A program made the position numbers and the translations under genes. From Isobaculum melis (lineage in GTDB: Bacteria; Bacillota; Bacilli; Lactobacillales; Carnobacteriaceae): 50,934 nt of DNA. Under the pieces are notes generated by a model. The model was not told the origin of the DNA, did no database searches, and worked only from the letters and a program-made list of their open reading frames with translations. Below are positions 1 to 7,704 of the stretch, one piece after another. The stretch lies in contig NZ_FOHA01000016.1 of the NCBI RefSeq assembly GCF_900111355.1, positions 1 to 50,934 on the forward strand, in the 5' to 3' direction. Position 1 is the first letter of the stretch, and every line of letters starts with the position of its first letter.

Positions 1-24
1 AATATCAATACCAAGATAGAGCAT
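1..24 (-). CDS. IS110-family transposase, N-terminal 8 codons only (runs off left edge)
   Basis: Read on the minus strand, an ATG at 24-22 opens MLYLGIDI, the usual start of IS110-family recombinases; the Asp of GIDI is the first acidic residue of their RuvC-like DEDD catalytic site. A GAAGG ribosome site lies about 8 bases upstream. The rest of the gene is outside the window. The right edge of the window carries the other end of a gene of the same family in the same orientation, so the two may be copies of one element. Only eight codons are visible, so the call rests on the motif, the ribosome site and the matching right-hand fragment. Confidence 0.65.
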
Positions 25-240
25 AGAAACACCTTCTAAGGGTAAAATTTTGGATTGATTGCCACTCGTCTGAAAAGCGTCACTACCTTGTTCTAGATAC
101 GGAGTAAGGCATTAATACCTTCAACATCTAACTCATTCGCAAACAGCCAATCAGAGAGAGGTGCCAGTCTTTCGAGAACGAGTTCAAAGACTCAAGGAAT
201 GAACGGCACAACCTCTCAATCCAATAGTTATATTATCTCA
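25..240 (-). ncRNA. IS110 left-end non-coding region, candidate bridge-RNA template
   Basis: About 200 bases without an ORF precede the transposase start. Elements of the IS110 group (for example IS621) have a long non-coding left end that encodes a bridge RNA pairing with donor and target DNA, and the length and position here fit. I could not locate the element's outer boundary or fold the RNA by eye, and no terminal inverted repeats are visible, as is normal for this family. The assignment is inferred from architecture, not from a recognised RNA motif. Confidence 0.35.
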
Positions 241-342
241 GATGAACTGAGTTAATACCAAATGAAAATTACAATGGTTCATAAGGTTCTCCAATTATAA
301 TCGGAAGATAAAAACCTTAAATATAATATACAAGGAATGAAG

Positions 343-1050
343 ATGATGAATTTTTTTAACCTTTCAAATGCCACAGAATCTCAAAAAGAAAATTTTTATT
401 CACAATTTGATAATATTTGGCAGAAGAAACACTTCGTTAAAACCATCAACTACAAAGTGAATCCAAATTTTGACATTTCAATTGATTACTACCACTACAC
501 TGAACAAAAAACAGCGAATTTTTGGCGTTCTATAGATTGCCAGCAAATCACACTATTTAAAAATAAAAAGAAAATCTATCTCTATAAAAATTATGATGGA
601 TTCATAAAATTCTCTCTTATCACAACACCCCAAGCAAATCTGATATTTGGTACAAGTGATTTGTCTGCTTATTTTTTATTTGATTTAAATAGTGAAAAAG
701 GCTATGAGTACTTAGCAAAATCTGTGATTGATGGTGAAGGTATCCCCATTGATTATTGGAAAATTGATGAAATCGTTTATAACGAATCTAACAAACTACT
801 GTTTATTAATGGTAAGGATACAATGAATTGTGCAACTACTTCTATTGTTAATCTCAGCATGTTGTACCAGCTACCCTACCCAGTTTATGACATTCCTACT
901 TATGTTCATCAACAATATAATGAGTATGCTTGTACAGCCATTCGTTGGGAAAATAATACAACTCTACAGCTTGAAATTGGAGAAGAAAATCAGTTAACAA
1001 CAGCATTATCAATTTCAGAAATCATCAACCACTGTGATAGGTATTCATAA
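343..1050 (+). CDS. hypothetical protein, about 235 aa
   Basis: This is a soluble-looking protein rich in Asn, Tyr, Ile and Lys, with no signal peptide, membrane segment or motif that I recognise. An AAGGA ribosome site at 332-336 is too close to the ATG at 337 but well spaced for the ATGs at 343 and 346, so the start is placed at 343. The gene stands alone between the IS110 left end and the Fst locus. Its base composition is more AT-rich than the housekeeping genes nearby, which would suit an acquired gene. The coding frame is long and uninterrupted. The function is unknown. Confidence 0.6.
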   Translation: MMNFFNLSNATESQKENFYSQFDNIWQKKHFVKTINYKVNPNFDISIDYYHYTEQKTANFWRSIDCQQITLFKNKKKIYLYKNYDGFIKFSLITTPQANLIFGTSDLSAYFLFDLNSEKGYEYLAKSVIDGEGIPIDYWKIDEIVYNESNKLLFINGKDTMNCATTSIVNLSMLYQLPYPVYDIPTYVHQQYNEYACTAIRWENNTTLQLEIGEENQLTTALSISEIINHCDRYS

Positions 1051-1158
1051 AAGAAACACACAAAACCACTGAGCCACATTAGCTTCCATCGTTAGATATT
1101 TCAAGTATTTTTACATTACTAGCTAATAGACAACTACTTCTTTGGAAATTACCTCTCT

Positions 1159-1187
1159 TTGACAATTTTATTTCGCCATGATATGAT
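1159..1187 (+). promoter_or_regulatory. Promoter of the RNA II-type antitoxin
   Basis: A consensus -35 TTGACA (1159-1164) and -10 TATGAT (1182-1187) are separated by exactly 17 bp. Transcription would start near 1194 and run into the hairpin at 1226-1251, giving an RNA of about 65 nt, the size known for RNA II of the pAD1 par locus. Confidence 0.75.
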
Positions 1188-1193
1188 GATGGA

Positions 1194-1257
1194 GAAGAGA
1201 AGAATTTAATGCGATAAACACCAAAACACTCAGAAGGCTTTTTCTGAGTGTTTTTTT
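1194..1257 (+). ncRNA. RNA II-like antisense antitoxin of an Fst/par type I system
   Basis: The short RNA predicted from the promoter at 1159-1187 ends in the terminator at 1226-1251. It carries CGATAAACACC at 1212-1222, repeated at 1368-1378 over the toxin ribosome site and start; the extended repeats (1203-1222 and 1359-1378) match at 17 of 20 positions. Because the two RNAs run in opposite directions, RNA II is complementary to the toxin initiation region through this repeat and again through the shared terminator. This is the architecture of RNA II in the enterococcal pAD1 par locus. Confidence 0.7.
1226..1251. terminator. Bidirectional terminator shared by RNA I and RNA II
   Basis: The perfect 9-bp stem ACACTCAGA/TCTGAGTGT has an 8-base loop and a seven-T run on the plus strand; on the minus strand it is followed by four Ts. 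It would end the antitoxin RNA and the converging toxin mRNA within the same sequence, giving the 3' overlap typical of par loci. Confidence 0.75.
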
Positions 1258-1272
1258 GGCGTGTCGCCTTCA

Positions 1273-1368
1273 TTATTCCTTGCGGTTGTTCAAATAGTAT
1301 TCGAACAATGCAATGATGGTGCCAGAAATCAAAGCAACCGCAAACGGAGCAAGAAAAGAATTTAGCAC
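1273..1368 (-). CDS. Fst-family type I toxin peptide (31 aa)
   Basis: This is a small membrane-active peptide of the Fst/Ldr superfamily, which damages the membrane and chromosome segregation when its antisense RNA is lost. The peptide begins (M)LNSFLAPFAVALISG, continues into a hydrophobic helix, and ends EYYLNNRKE. The internal Pro, the single transmembrane helix and the charged C-terminal tail are the family hallmarks. Start choice: the ribosome site GGAGGT (1381-1376) is 7 bases from the GTG at 1368; an in-frame GTG at 1377 overlaps the ribosome site and is less likely. The gene is below the usual size cut-off and would be missed by most callers. Confidence 0.8.
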   Translation of the reverse strand: MLNSFLAPFAVALISGTIIALFEYYLNNRKE

Positions 1369-1374
1369 GATAAA

Positions 1375-1410
1375 CACCTCCCCTCTGTCGCAGAGGGATC
1401 AGGCGACACT
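1375..1410 (-). promoter_or_regulatory. Structured 5' leader of the Fst toxin mRNA
   Basis: The 7-bp stem CCCTCTG/CAGAGGG (1381-1397, 3-base loop) abuts the toxin ribosome site. The 5' segment AGTGTCGCCT (1410-1401, minus strand) is complementary over 9 bases to AGGCGACAC near the 3' end of the same RNA (about 1269-1261). In the pAD1 par locus such a stem-loop near the ribosome site and a 5'-3' helix keep the toxin mRNA stable and untranslated until processed. The promoter upstream is not convincing by eye, with only TAAGAT near 1417 as a -10 candidate. Confidence 0.65.
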
Positions 1411-1513
1411 TTATCTTAGCATCTTTTCATTGTGAATTATAGACGATTTCTCTTTATTTTGTTGAGGATATTTTCACGAATTTTCCAATATCATGCGTAC
1501 TTACATTGTTTGA

Positions 1514-2005
1514 TTAATCACGATAACGCAATGCTAACCCTTTAAGGAAATTCCTGGCATAACGGTCACCGCATTCTTTAAAGTTGCGATGCCCTTCTTT
1601 CCTTAACACCGCACTTAATTCACTATTTGAAATCCGGACACCTGCTGAATCTAGAATCTCCAGCATATCTTCACTTGTTAATGTCAACGCAATCTTCATT
1701 TTTTTCAATAATACGTTGTTCATATATTTGATTTCACCAGTTGGTTGTGGTTCTTTATCTGATTTACCACGTTGCGAGATAATCAAGCCATTGAGAAAGG
1801 TATCCAGTGTTTCATTATCGCAATCTCTTACATAAATATTTGGTGTATGAGTTTCTTTACGTGCATTTTCTACTTTTTTTGCCAGCATTTCTTTCACTTC
1901 TGGTTTGGTCATTTCTTTTCCTGCCATTTTGAAAACCTCTACCATATCTGCATCAGTTAGGCTTAAAGCATATCTTAATCGGACTAATCTATCATTATTA
2001 TTCAC
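1514..2005 (-). CDS. DUF1456 family protein (YehS-like)
   Basis: The 163-aa cytoplasmic protein is built of two copies of one module. Residues about 3-72 (NNDRLVRLRYALSLTDADMV...) and 94-160 (MNNVLLKKMKIALTLTSEDM...) both carry an R/K-x-x-I/Y-ALxLT-DMxEI/VxxxAG pattern, the DUF1456 signature of Escherichia coli YehS. The biochemical role of the family is unknown. The start codon is GTG at 2005-2003, preceded by GGGGGA. A gap of 24 bases separates it from the nucleotidyltransferase gene upstream on the same strand, so the two are probably co-transcribed. Confidence 0.8.
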   Translation of the reverse strand: MNNNDRLVRLRYALSLTDADMVEVFKMAGKEMTKPEVKEMLAKKVENARKETHTPNIYVRDCDNETLDTFLNGLIISQRGKSDKEPQPTGEIKYMNNVLLKKMKIALTLTSEDMLEILDSAGVRISNSELSAVLRKEGHRNFKECGDRYARNFLKGLALRYRD

Positions 2006-2029
2006 AAGTTTCCCCCATTTTTTAGTGCC

Positions 2030-2794
2030 CTACTCAGCTATATATTTTCTGAATAGGCTATCTAATTCTTTGATTTCAATTTTTTCATTTTGCGCAACGG
2101 ATGCTGCATACTGTTCATAGTGTGCAATTTTTTCTTCTATAAAATGATTTAATACACCATTTTTAGGTGCTAAATCTAGCTCTTCACTTGCTAACTTTTT
2201 ATCTAATAATACTTGAATTTCTTGTAAAACAAGTGCGGGTATATCATTCTCTGTTAATAAATCCTGAAATAAAATAGGTGGATTCTTTTGGTATTTTTCA
2301 ATAGACATACAAGCCAGTATTGGACGTAAGACATAAAAATATTTTTTCATCTTCACATTTTCTTTTTGTAGATATTCTCTAAAATTACCTTTTGCCATGC
2401 TTAAATAGTGATAAACCAAGTGCTTTAATGAAATATGCTGTGCAACAAGCTCCCGCATTTCAACCTCTAACGTATTTGAGGCCTTGTAAACAATTGGCGA
2501 ATGCAACCATTCTATTAAGGAAGGATTACTTTTTTGTAGCAATTGTAACGCTTTTCTTAAGTCCCAGCCATTAATATCTAGCAGATCATTAATAGGGTAT
2601 TCTATCACATCTCTTTGATCAAATACGGATAAATACCATTCTTGCGGGTGGGTATAGATAAAACGAACATCATAATCACTATCTTTTGAAGGAAATCCCC
2701 AAGCGCGACTACCTGATTCAACAGCATACCATATTTTAACCTGTTGCGCTTTTTCGATGCGCGCAATTTCTTTTTGTATTTCTGCTTTTTCCAT
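2030..2794 (-). CDS. Pol-beta superfamily nucleotidyltransferase (YcgL-like)
   Basis: The 254-aa protein has the minimal nucleotidyltransferase signature near the N-terminus: GSRAWGF (about residues 28-34) followed by DSDYDVRF (38-45), which would supply the metal-binding Asp pair. The remainder matches the all-helical C-terminal part of the COG3541/YcgL group (WLHSPIVY and so on). The substrate is unknown. The ATG at 2794 is preceded by GAGGTG. It is followed closely by the DUF1456 gene. A possible promoter (TTGTCA near 2918, GATAAT near 2896) lies upstream. Confidence 0.8.
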   Translation of the reverse strand: MEKAEIQKEIARIEKAQQVKIWYAVESGSRAWGFPSKDSDYDVRFIYTHPQEWYLSVFDQRDVIEYPINDLLDINGWDLRKALQLLQKSNPSLIEWLHSPIVYKASNTLEVEMRELVAQHISLKHLVYHYLSMAKGNFREYLQKENVKMKKYFYVLRPILACMSIEKYQKNPPILFQDLLTENDIPALVLQEIQVLLDKKLASEELDLAPKNGVLNHFIEEKIAHYEQYAASVAQNEKIEIKELDSLFRKYIAE

Positions 2795-2948
2795 TCATAA
2801 TCACCTCTTTTTTGCTTTGTTATTAACACTTACCTAGCATTTAGTAGATTGAATCCTCTTAAAAGTATAAACTGAGTCACTTATTTTTATATTATCGCAT
2901 ATCTGGTTAATTTGACAATCATTCATCCAAAATAATAGAAACGACAAA

Positions 2949-2981
2949 AAAGATTAAATACAAATTTTGTACTTAATCTTT
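2949..2981 (-). terminator. Rho-independent terminator of the YwqG-like gene
   Basis: The stem AAAGATTAA/TTAATCTTT has a further inner TACAAA/TTTGTA pairing, and runs of A and T on the two sides allow termination in either direction. It lies just downstream of the stop at 3001 on the minus strand. Confidence 0.7.
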
Positions 2982-3000
2982 TTACCCATAAGGCTGATCA

Positions 3001-3846
3001 TCAATAGCATTGTAAAATAAGCCAACTATCATCAAATTGTTTGTTTTTAAGATTTTCTTCTGTTATCCAAAGATAGAGCTTTCCACTATCCCCCCAGAAC
3101 ATCCCTAACTCTTCATTACTATCAATTTGTAATAACAATGTCCAATTGGTGATATTTTTTTCAAGTTTTTCTCTTTCAGGACTATTATAGCCACTACTAT
3201 CCCCACAATATAGCCCATTTGTTACCAGTTCACATTCTAATTCCATACCATCTTGTATATTGTTTGAATGACCTAAAACTTTATTTTCTACATCATCCAT
3301 TACTTCTTCTTTCAATCGCCAATAGTCATCATATCCGTCTGCTGACAATGATTGTTTACTCACTAAACTACTTGTATAATCCGGTAACTCCATTTGTGTA
3401 TAAAAAGAAAGTTTCGCTACCTCAAAAAGACTATCTTCTGCTAGATTTTTTCTTTCTAATGTGTCTAAACTTCCTTCATAAAAAAATATTTTTCTTCCAA
3501 CAACATCCTTAGGATCATATCCCCACGACATCGCATCTTCACTACAATCATAAAACAAATAAAGGATCCCTTTTTCAGGTAATTTATCTGCTGTATCAAA
3601 GGGCTTTAGTTCTGCAAAATTCAGTTGTGCAATAAACGCCATTGGATTTTTTGTTTCTTCATTGTTAAACCAGTCTACATCTTTAGGTAAATCAGGTAAG
3701 CCACCAATTTTTGAGGCACCTATTTCTATATTGTTTTCTTCAACTTCCATCATTTCTATATGTATTGCATTTTTTGCATGAGATTTTATTTTGTCAAAAT
3801 AACTGCCCAACTCATAATCTTGATATAACTTTTTTAATTTTTCCAT
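3001..3846 (-). CDS. DUF1963 (YwqG-like) protein
   Basis: The 281-aa soluble protein shows the DUF1963 pattern: SKIGGLPDLPKDVDW at about 46-60, AFIAQLNFAEL at 71-81, then LPEKGILYLFYD, and near the C-terminus MFWGDSGKLYLWITEENLK. The family (Bacillus subtilis YwqG and relatives) is widespread near polymorphic-toxin immunity loci, but no activity is established. The ATG at 3846 has an AAGGAGG ribosome site about 7 bases upstream. The gene appears to be a single transcription unit ending at the hairpin at 2949-2981. Confidence 0.85.
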   Translation of the reverse strand: MEKLKKLYQDYELGSYFDKIKSHAKNAIHIEMMEVEENNIEIGASKIGGLPDLPKDVDWFNNEETKNPMAFIAQLNFAELKPFDTADKLPEKGILYLFYDCSEDAMSWGYDPKDVVGRKIFFYEGSLDTLERKNLAEDSLFEVAKLSFYTQMELPDYTSSLVSKQSLSADGYDDYWRLKEEVMDDVENKVLGHSNNIQDGMELECELVTNGLYCGDSSGYNSPEREKLEKNITNWTLLLQIDSNEELGMFWGDSGKLYLWITEENLKNKQFDDSWLILQCY

Positions 3847-3960
3847 TTAGATTCCTCCTTTTTTTATGCTAAAAATCGTTAAATCTATGCTATTTATAAA
3901 CAATCTATCTTCTATTATTCTACCATTTTTCTCTATTCATTTGAACAAAAAAAGAAATCT

Positions 3961-4014
3961 TTCAAACTAGGCTCAATCTGTATCATGTCTCTAAAGGTTA
4001 AAACCCCTAAGAGG
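3961..4014 (-). repeat. Dispersed intergenic repeat, single copy of the 46.2-kb family
   Basis: Read on the minus strand, this 54-base stretch aligns without gaps to 46230-46283 in the rplI-dnaB gap. Identity is complete over TTAGAGACATGATACAGAT (19 bases) and CCTCTTAGG at the start, with scattered changes between them. The first half is an imperfect inverted repeat (CTCTTAGG...CCTTTAGAG), so it may form a hairpin. It lies in the 287-base gap between two divergently transcribed genes. I do not recognise it as a named repeat family. Confidence 0.7.
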
Positions 4015-4072
4015 AAAAAGTCTTTTATTTTTTTTAAACGAGCAAAATATTAGCATCTTGCCCAGTTTTTTA

Positions 4073-4135
4073 TTGACAAATTACCTCCTTTACCTATAAA
4101 ATAGTTCTTACACGAACAATTCGCATAAGAACTAT
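4073..4135 (+). promoter_or_regulatory. Promoter and palindromic operator of the marR-efflux operon
   Basis: The -35 TTGACA (4073-4078) and -10 TATAAA (4095-4100) are spaced 16 bp. Immediately downstream lies an inverted repeat with perfect 10-bp arms, ATAGTTCTTA (4101-4110) and TAAGAACTAT (4126-4135), and an inner CGAA/TTCG. It covers the start site and 5' leader, the expected place for MarR autorepression. Confidence 0.75.
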
Positions 4136-4148
4136 GAAGGAGAAAATC

Positions 4149-4598
4149 ATGGAAAACCAACTCATCCGCGATATTTTAATAACCTCAAGAGAGTTTAGAA
4201 AGCTGACCCAGCATTTTTTAGAAATCCAAGCCTCAAAATGGAACATCACAACAACGCAGCTTCTTGTTGCAACCATTCTAAAAAAGAATCCCACTTTAAC
4301 ATTAAATGAGCTAGCTGATAGCCTTAATTTAAGTAAAAGTACAACTTCAGGTGTGGTCGACCGCATGGTAAAGGGCGGTTATTTGAGTCGTAAACAAGAT
4401 GAAAATAACAAAAGATTTGTGCAAGTTACCCTCACACCATCAGGAGAATTCATTGCCAATCATGTCTATAACAACTATTTAGACGGCCTCACACCTATTT
4501 TAAATATCTCCAAAGAAGAACTAGAGCAGATGCTGGAAACCCAGCGCAAAATGATTACGTTATTAAAGGAAAGAAAGAAGGAATTGGATGATCTCTAA
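4149..4598 (+). CDS. MarR-family transcriptional regulator
   Basis: The 149-aa winged-helix dimer has the recognition region LTLNELADSLNLSKSTTSGVVDRM followed by the wing GGYLSRKQDENNKRFVQVTLT, both typical of MarR. An in-frame ATG at 4134 overlaps the AAGGAG at 4137-4142, which is correctly spaced (6 bases) from the ATG at 4149, so the later start is chosen. Its stop overlaps the start of the exporter gene by 11 bases, indicating translational coupling. It presumably represses the operon through the palindrome at 4101-4135 and is released by a toxic ligand; the ligand is not inferable. Confidence 0.9.
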   Translation: MENQLIRDILITSREFRKLTQHFLEIQASKWNITTTQLLVATILKKNPTLTLNELADSLNLSKSTTSGVVDRMVKGGYLSRKQDENNKRFVQVTLTPSGEFIANHVYNNYLDGLTPILNISKEELEQMLETQRKMITLLKERKKELDDL

Positions 4599-5994
4599 TC
4601 ATCAGCGAACAAAAGTTTTATTTATTTTATTATTTGGGACATTTTTAACGGCCTTAAATCAAACCGTTATGACCGTAGCTTTACCAACAATTATGAGGGA
4701 TTTCCATATTACAGCTGGACAGGGACAATGGCTTTCCAATGGTTATATGCTAGTCAACGGCATTATGATCCCCGCTACAGCTTTTTTAATTGAACGCTTT
4801 AAAACCAGACACCTCTATATGTTTGCCATGTTTGTCTTTACAGCAGGTACAATTGTTGCAGGCCTTGCACCAAATTATACCTTTTTAATCGCAGGACGCA
4901 TGATTCAAGCTATTGGCGCGGGAATTATTGCACCACTATTAACTGTGGTTGTGTTAAACCTTTTTCCACCAAATAGACGCGGGATTGCCATGGGTTATAT
5001 TGGCTTAGCCATGAACTTTGCACCAGCGATTGCGCCGACATTATCTGGTTGGATTGTGCAACAATATAATTGGCGCTATTTATTCTACATTGTTTTTCCT
5101 CTTGCCATTATTAACCTGATTGCTGCTTATTTCATTTTACAAAACGTCGGGAAGCAGACTTTCCCTAAATTTAATGTATTAGGAATTATTCTTTCAACTA
5201 TCGGATTAGGCTCGCTATTACTTGGCTTCAGTAACGCTGGAGATACAAACTGGATGAGCTTTAATGTTCTTGGTTATATTTTAATCGGTACAATTGTCAC
5301 AGCCTTATTCATTTTCCAACAGCTTAGAAGTCATACCCCACTGCTCAACTTTTCTGTTTTTAAATTCCATAGCTTTAGTTTAGCTGTGATTATTAATTTC
5401 TTTGTGATGATGGGGCTATATGGCGGTATGCTATTACTACCAATCTTCTTACAAAATGTTAAAGGCATTTCTCCACTGATTTCAGGCTTAGTGATGTTAC
5501 CTGGTGCCTTATTAATGGCAATTCTATCTCCAATTGTTGGTGGTCTATTTGACCGAATGGGCGCCAAAATCTTAAGCTGTACCGGCTTAATCGTGGTGGC
5601 TTTTGGGACCTTCCTATTTAGCCTAGTTGATGCCAATACAAGCATCCTCTATGTTTGCTTAGTCCAAACCTTGCGTTCTGTCGGATTGGCTTTTGTGATG
5701 ATGCCACTACAAACAGAAGCGTTAAATGTCTTACCATTAAAATTAGCTGCACACGGATCTGCGATGTATAATACCATCAGACAAATTGCTGGTTCTATTG
5801 GAACAGCTGTCTTAATTACAGTTATGAGTCGGACTGCGATTAGTTATTCTCATACAGCGATTGCAACGGATGCTGGTACCATTCATGGGATAAAAGTAGC
5901 TTACCTCGTTTCAGCTATTTTACTTTTAGTAGGTGCATTTTTAACATTACGATTGAAAAAAGTAAAAGAAACCGTTATAGCAGAAAATCATTAA
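4588..5994 (+). CDS. MFS multidrug exporter, DHA2 (EmrB/QacA) family
   Basis: The 468-aa polytopic membrane protein has about 14 hydrophobic segments. Motifs of the drug:H+ antiporter-2 group are visible: LNQTVMTVALPTIMRDF in helix 1, WLSNGYMLVNGIMIP, GRMIQAIGAGIIAPL, and the antiporter-type GYIGLAMNFAPAIAPTLSGWIVQQYNWRYLFYI, written here as a pattern spread over helices 4-6. Together with the upstream MarR gene it forms a two-gene inducible efflux operon. The substrate is unknown; related pumps export dyes, quaternary ammonium compounds or antibiotics. A strong bidirectional terminator follows. Confidence 0.9.
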   Translation: MISNHQRTKVLFILLFGTFLTALNQTVMTVALPTIMRDFHITAGQGQWLSNGYMLVNGIMIPATAFLIERFKTRHLYMFAMFVFTAGTIVAGLAPNYTFLIAGRMIQAIGAGIIAPLLTVVVLNLFPPNRRGIAMGYIGLAMNFAPAIAPTLSGWIVQQYNWRYLFYIVFPLAIINLIAAYFILQNVGKQTFPKFNVLGIILSTIGLGSLLLGFSNAGDTNWMSFNVLGYILIGTIVTALFIFQQLRSHTPLLNFSVFKFHSFSLAVIINFFVMMGLYGGMLLLPIFLQNVKGISPLISGLVMLPGALLMAILSPIVGGLFDRMGAKILSCTGLIVVAFGTFLFSLVDANTSILYVCLVQTLRSVGLAFVMMPLQTEALNVLPLKLAAHGSAMYNTIRQIAGSIGTAVLITVMSRTAISYSHTAIATDAGTIHGIKVAYLVSAILLLVGAFLTLRLKKVKETVIAENH

Positions 5995-6000
5995 TCATCA

Positions 6001-6040
6001 AAGAGCACTAAGAAAAATCATGATTTTTCTTAGTGCTCTT
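6001..6040. terminator. Bidirectional terminator
   Basis: A 40-bp perfect palindrome has arms AAGAGCACTAAGAAAAATCA and its complement. It lies between two convergent genes (exporter stop at 5994, hydrolase stop at 6049). A perfect stem with T-rich flanks would stop both transcripts. Confidence 0.8.
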
Positions 6041-6048
6041 CTCTATTA

Positions 6049-6993
6049 TCAAACTAATTTCATAAACTGTTTCTTTCCTTCCAAGTGGGGTGAATGTGCT
6101 GCATTTGGAAAAATGACGAGCTGCTTATCAGATGACTTGATGTGATGAAAAAAATCCGTCACAGTCTCTTTGGAAACCTGTAAATCCTTCTCACCATGAA
6201 TCAAATAGATAGGAATATCAAAATCCAATGTTCCCTCATACAAATTGGCTTTCAGCAAAGCCGGAAACAGCATACGACCAGAATAAAGCAAACCTCTCAA
6301 ATAATTCATTTTTTCACCTAAAGTATAGCCTTTAAAACGAAATAAGCGCTTCAAAAATTTAAATTTAACTTGCGAATTAAAAAATACACCGCCATGATAC
6401 CTTTCTACCAGCCTACTTTTCACTTTTCCAATATAATCTTGTGATGGAAAACTACTTTTCTCTTTCATCGCTGTTAGCTGCTTCAACACTTTTACATTTT
6501 GTTCTGCTGCTGCCAACTGATATAATTCCTGATAAAGTGCTTCTTCTGATAGACACACATCCACGACTTGACTAATCCCATAATAAGCAGAAAATTCAAC
6601 TTGACCAGCTTGAAGCACCTTCATCCCAATATAACTCCCATAAGAATGTCCCATTAAAATCATTTGGTCCATTTGATATTTTTCTTTTAAATAGGTAGCT
6701 ACTGTTGCTACTTGTTCAACTAGCAAAGCTTCCGTCACTTCTTTTGTGGTAAATGATAAACCTGAGCCAAGAAAATCTAGATAGCAAATCGCATATTTTT
6801 CATCCAAAAATCCATCTAACAATTCATTTTCAAAAATAGAAAACTCAGGACTACCTGGCCCTCCATGTAAAAATAAAATAATTTGTTCTGCTTGCGGATT
6901 CTCAACAAAAAACCAACCACTTTGATAAGCACCAAACCTTACCTTTTCTTTTACCACTTTCTTTCCTCTGATTTCTAACACTTCATTTACCAT
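6049..6993 (-). CDS. alpha/beta hydrolase (proline iminopeptidase-like fold)
   Basis: The 314-aa cytoplasmic hydrolase has an oxyanion motif HGGPG at residues 43-47, nucleophile elbow GHSYGS with Ser117, acid in IHGEKD, and base in AAHSPH near the C-terminus, so the catalytic triad is complete. HGGPG is common in prolyl aminopeptidases and related esterases; substrate specificity cannot be read. The ATG at 6993 has a GGAGGTG ribosome site. It follows the ABC permease by 6 bases on the same strand and so belongs to the TetR-controlled ABC operon. Confidence 0.85.
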   Translation of the reverse strand: MVNEVLEIRGKKVVKEKVRFGAYQSGWFFVENPQAEQIILFLHGGPGSPEFSIFENELLDGFLDEKYAICYLDFLGSGLSFTTKEVTEALLVEQVATVATYLKEKYQMDQMILMGHSYGSYIGMKVLQAGQVEFSAYYGISQVVDVCLSEEALYQELYQLAAAEQNVKVLKQLTAMKEKSSFPSQDYIGKVKSRLVERYHGGVFFNSQVKFKFLKRLFRFKGYTLGEKMNYLRGLLYSGRMLFPALLKANLYEGTLDFDIPIYLIHGEKDLQVSKETVTDFFHHIKSSDKQLVIFPNAAHSPHLEGKKQFMKLV

Positions 6994-6999
6994 ATTTTG

Positions 7000-7704
7000 C
7001 TACACCTCCAATGCGTTAATTTTATTCCCTTGAAAATAAACAACAACTACTGCGATACAACAAACAGCAACAACACTTATGAGAGAAACCATTAAGTTAT
7101 CTAGCACAAACATATTTGATAAAACGGCTGCAAAAACAATCGCACTACTCACAGTAACTGCAATTGAACGTTTATATAAACCGATGGCCATTGAAAAAAT
7201 ACCAACCATTGCCGCTAAAACTGAAATGATCAACAAGCTCACTGCTAATTTTAAAACTAAACTACTATCAAATGTATCAGGAACGATTGAAAAAAGTGAT
7301 TCGCTAAAATGGAATAGAATAAAGGTCAATCCAGTTCCTACAATTGTTAAAAGAATACTGACAACCATACCAACAATCGTTTTCACTAAAAAGAGATGCT
7401 TTCTATTTACTGGATAAGAAAATAACAGATACGTTTTTTCAGTTGTATACTCTTCTACAATCAAACGGCTATTAACAATTGAAGAGACTACCGAGAAAAT
7501 ACACAGCGCCAGAAGTGTCCCCATTTGATAAATAAATTGATACGTGCCAATCTCAGAATTATTTTTCACCTCTTCTGGCTTTGCAAGAGAAACACCAGCA
7601 AAGAAATACATAAATACAAGCAATAAAACCATACAGATAGGTAACATCTTCAAACAACCACGTACATTCACTTTTTTTATTTCACCTTTAATTATATTCA
7701 TCAT
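7000..7704 (-). CDS. ABC-2 type transporter permease
   Basis: The 234-aa integral membrane protein has about six hydrophobic segments (starting around residues 17-38, then LLALCIFSVVSSIVNSRLIVEEY with the typical cytoplasmic EEYTTEKTYLLFSYPVNR loop). This loop, which includes (L/S)YPVNRK, is characteristic of permeases of small BcrA/LanFEG-type ABC exporters. It overlaps the ATPase gene upstream by one base at 7704 and is followed by the hydrolase. The substrate is unknown; such pairs often export lipid-like or peptide toxins. Confidence 0.85.
   Translation of the reverse strand: MMNIIKGEIKKVNVRGCLKMLPICMVLLLVFMYFFAGVSLAKPEEVKNNSEIGTYQFIYQMGTLLALCIFSVVSSIVNSRLIVEEYTTEKTYLLFSYPVNRKHLFLVKTIVGMVVSILLTIVGTGLTFILFHFSESLFSIVPDTFDSSLVLKLAVSLLIISVLAAMVGIFSMAIGLYKRSIAVTVSSAIVFAAVLSNMFVLDNLMVSLISVVAVCCIAVVVVYFQGNKINALEV

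Noticed and set aside
1079-1273. 64-codon minus-strand ORF over the RNA II gene
   Set aside because: It runs antisense through the antitoxin promoter and terminator, has no ribosome site and low-complexity sequence; the Fst locus explains the region.
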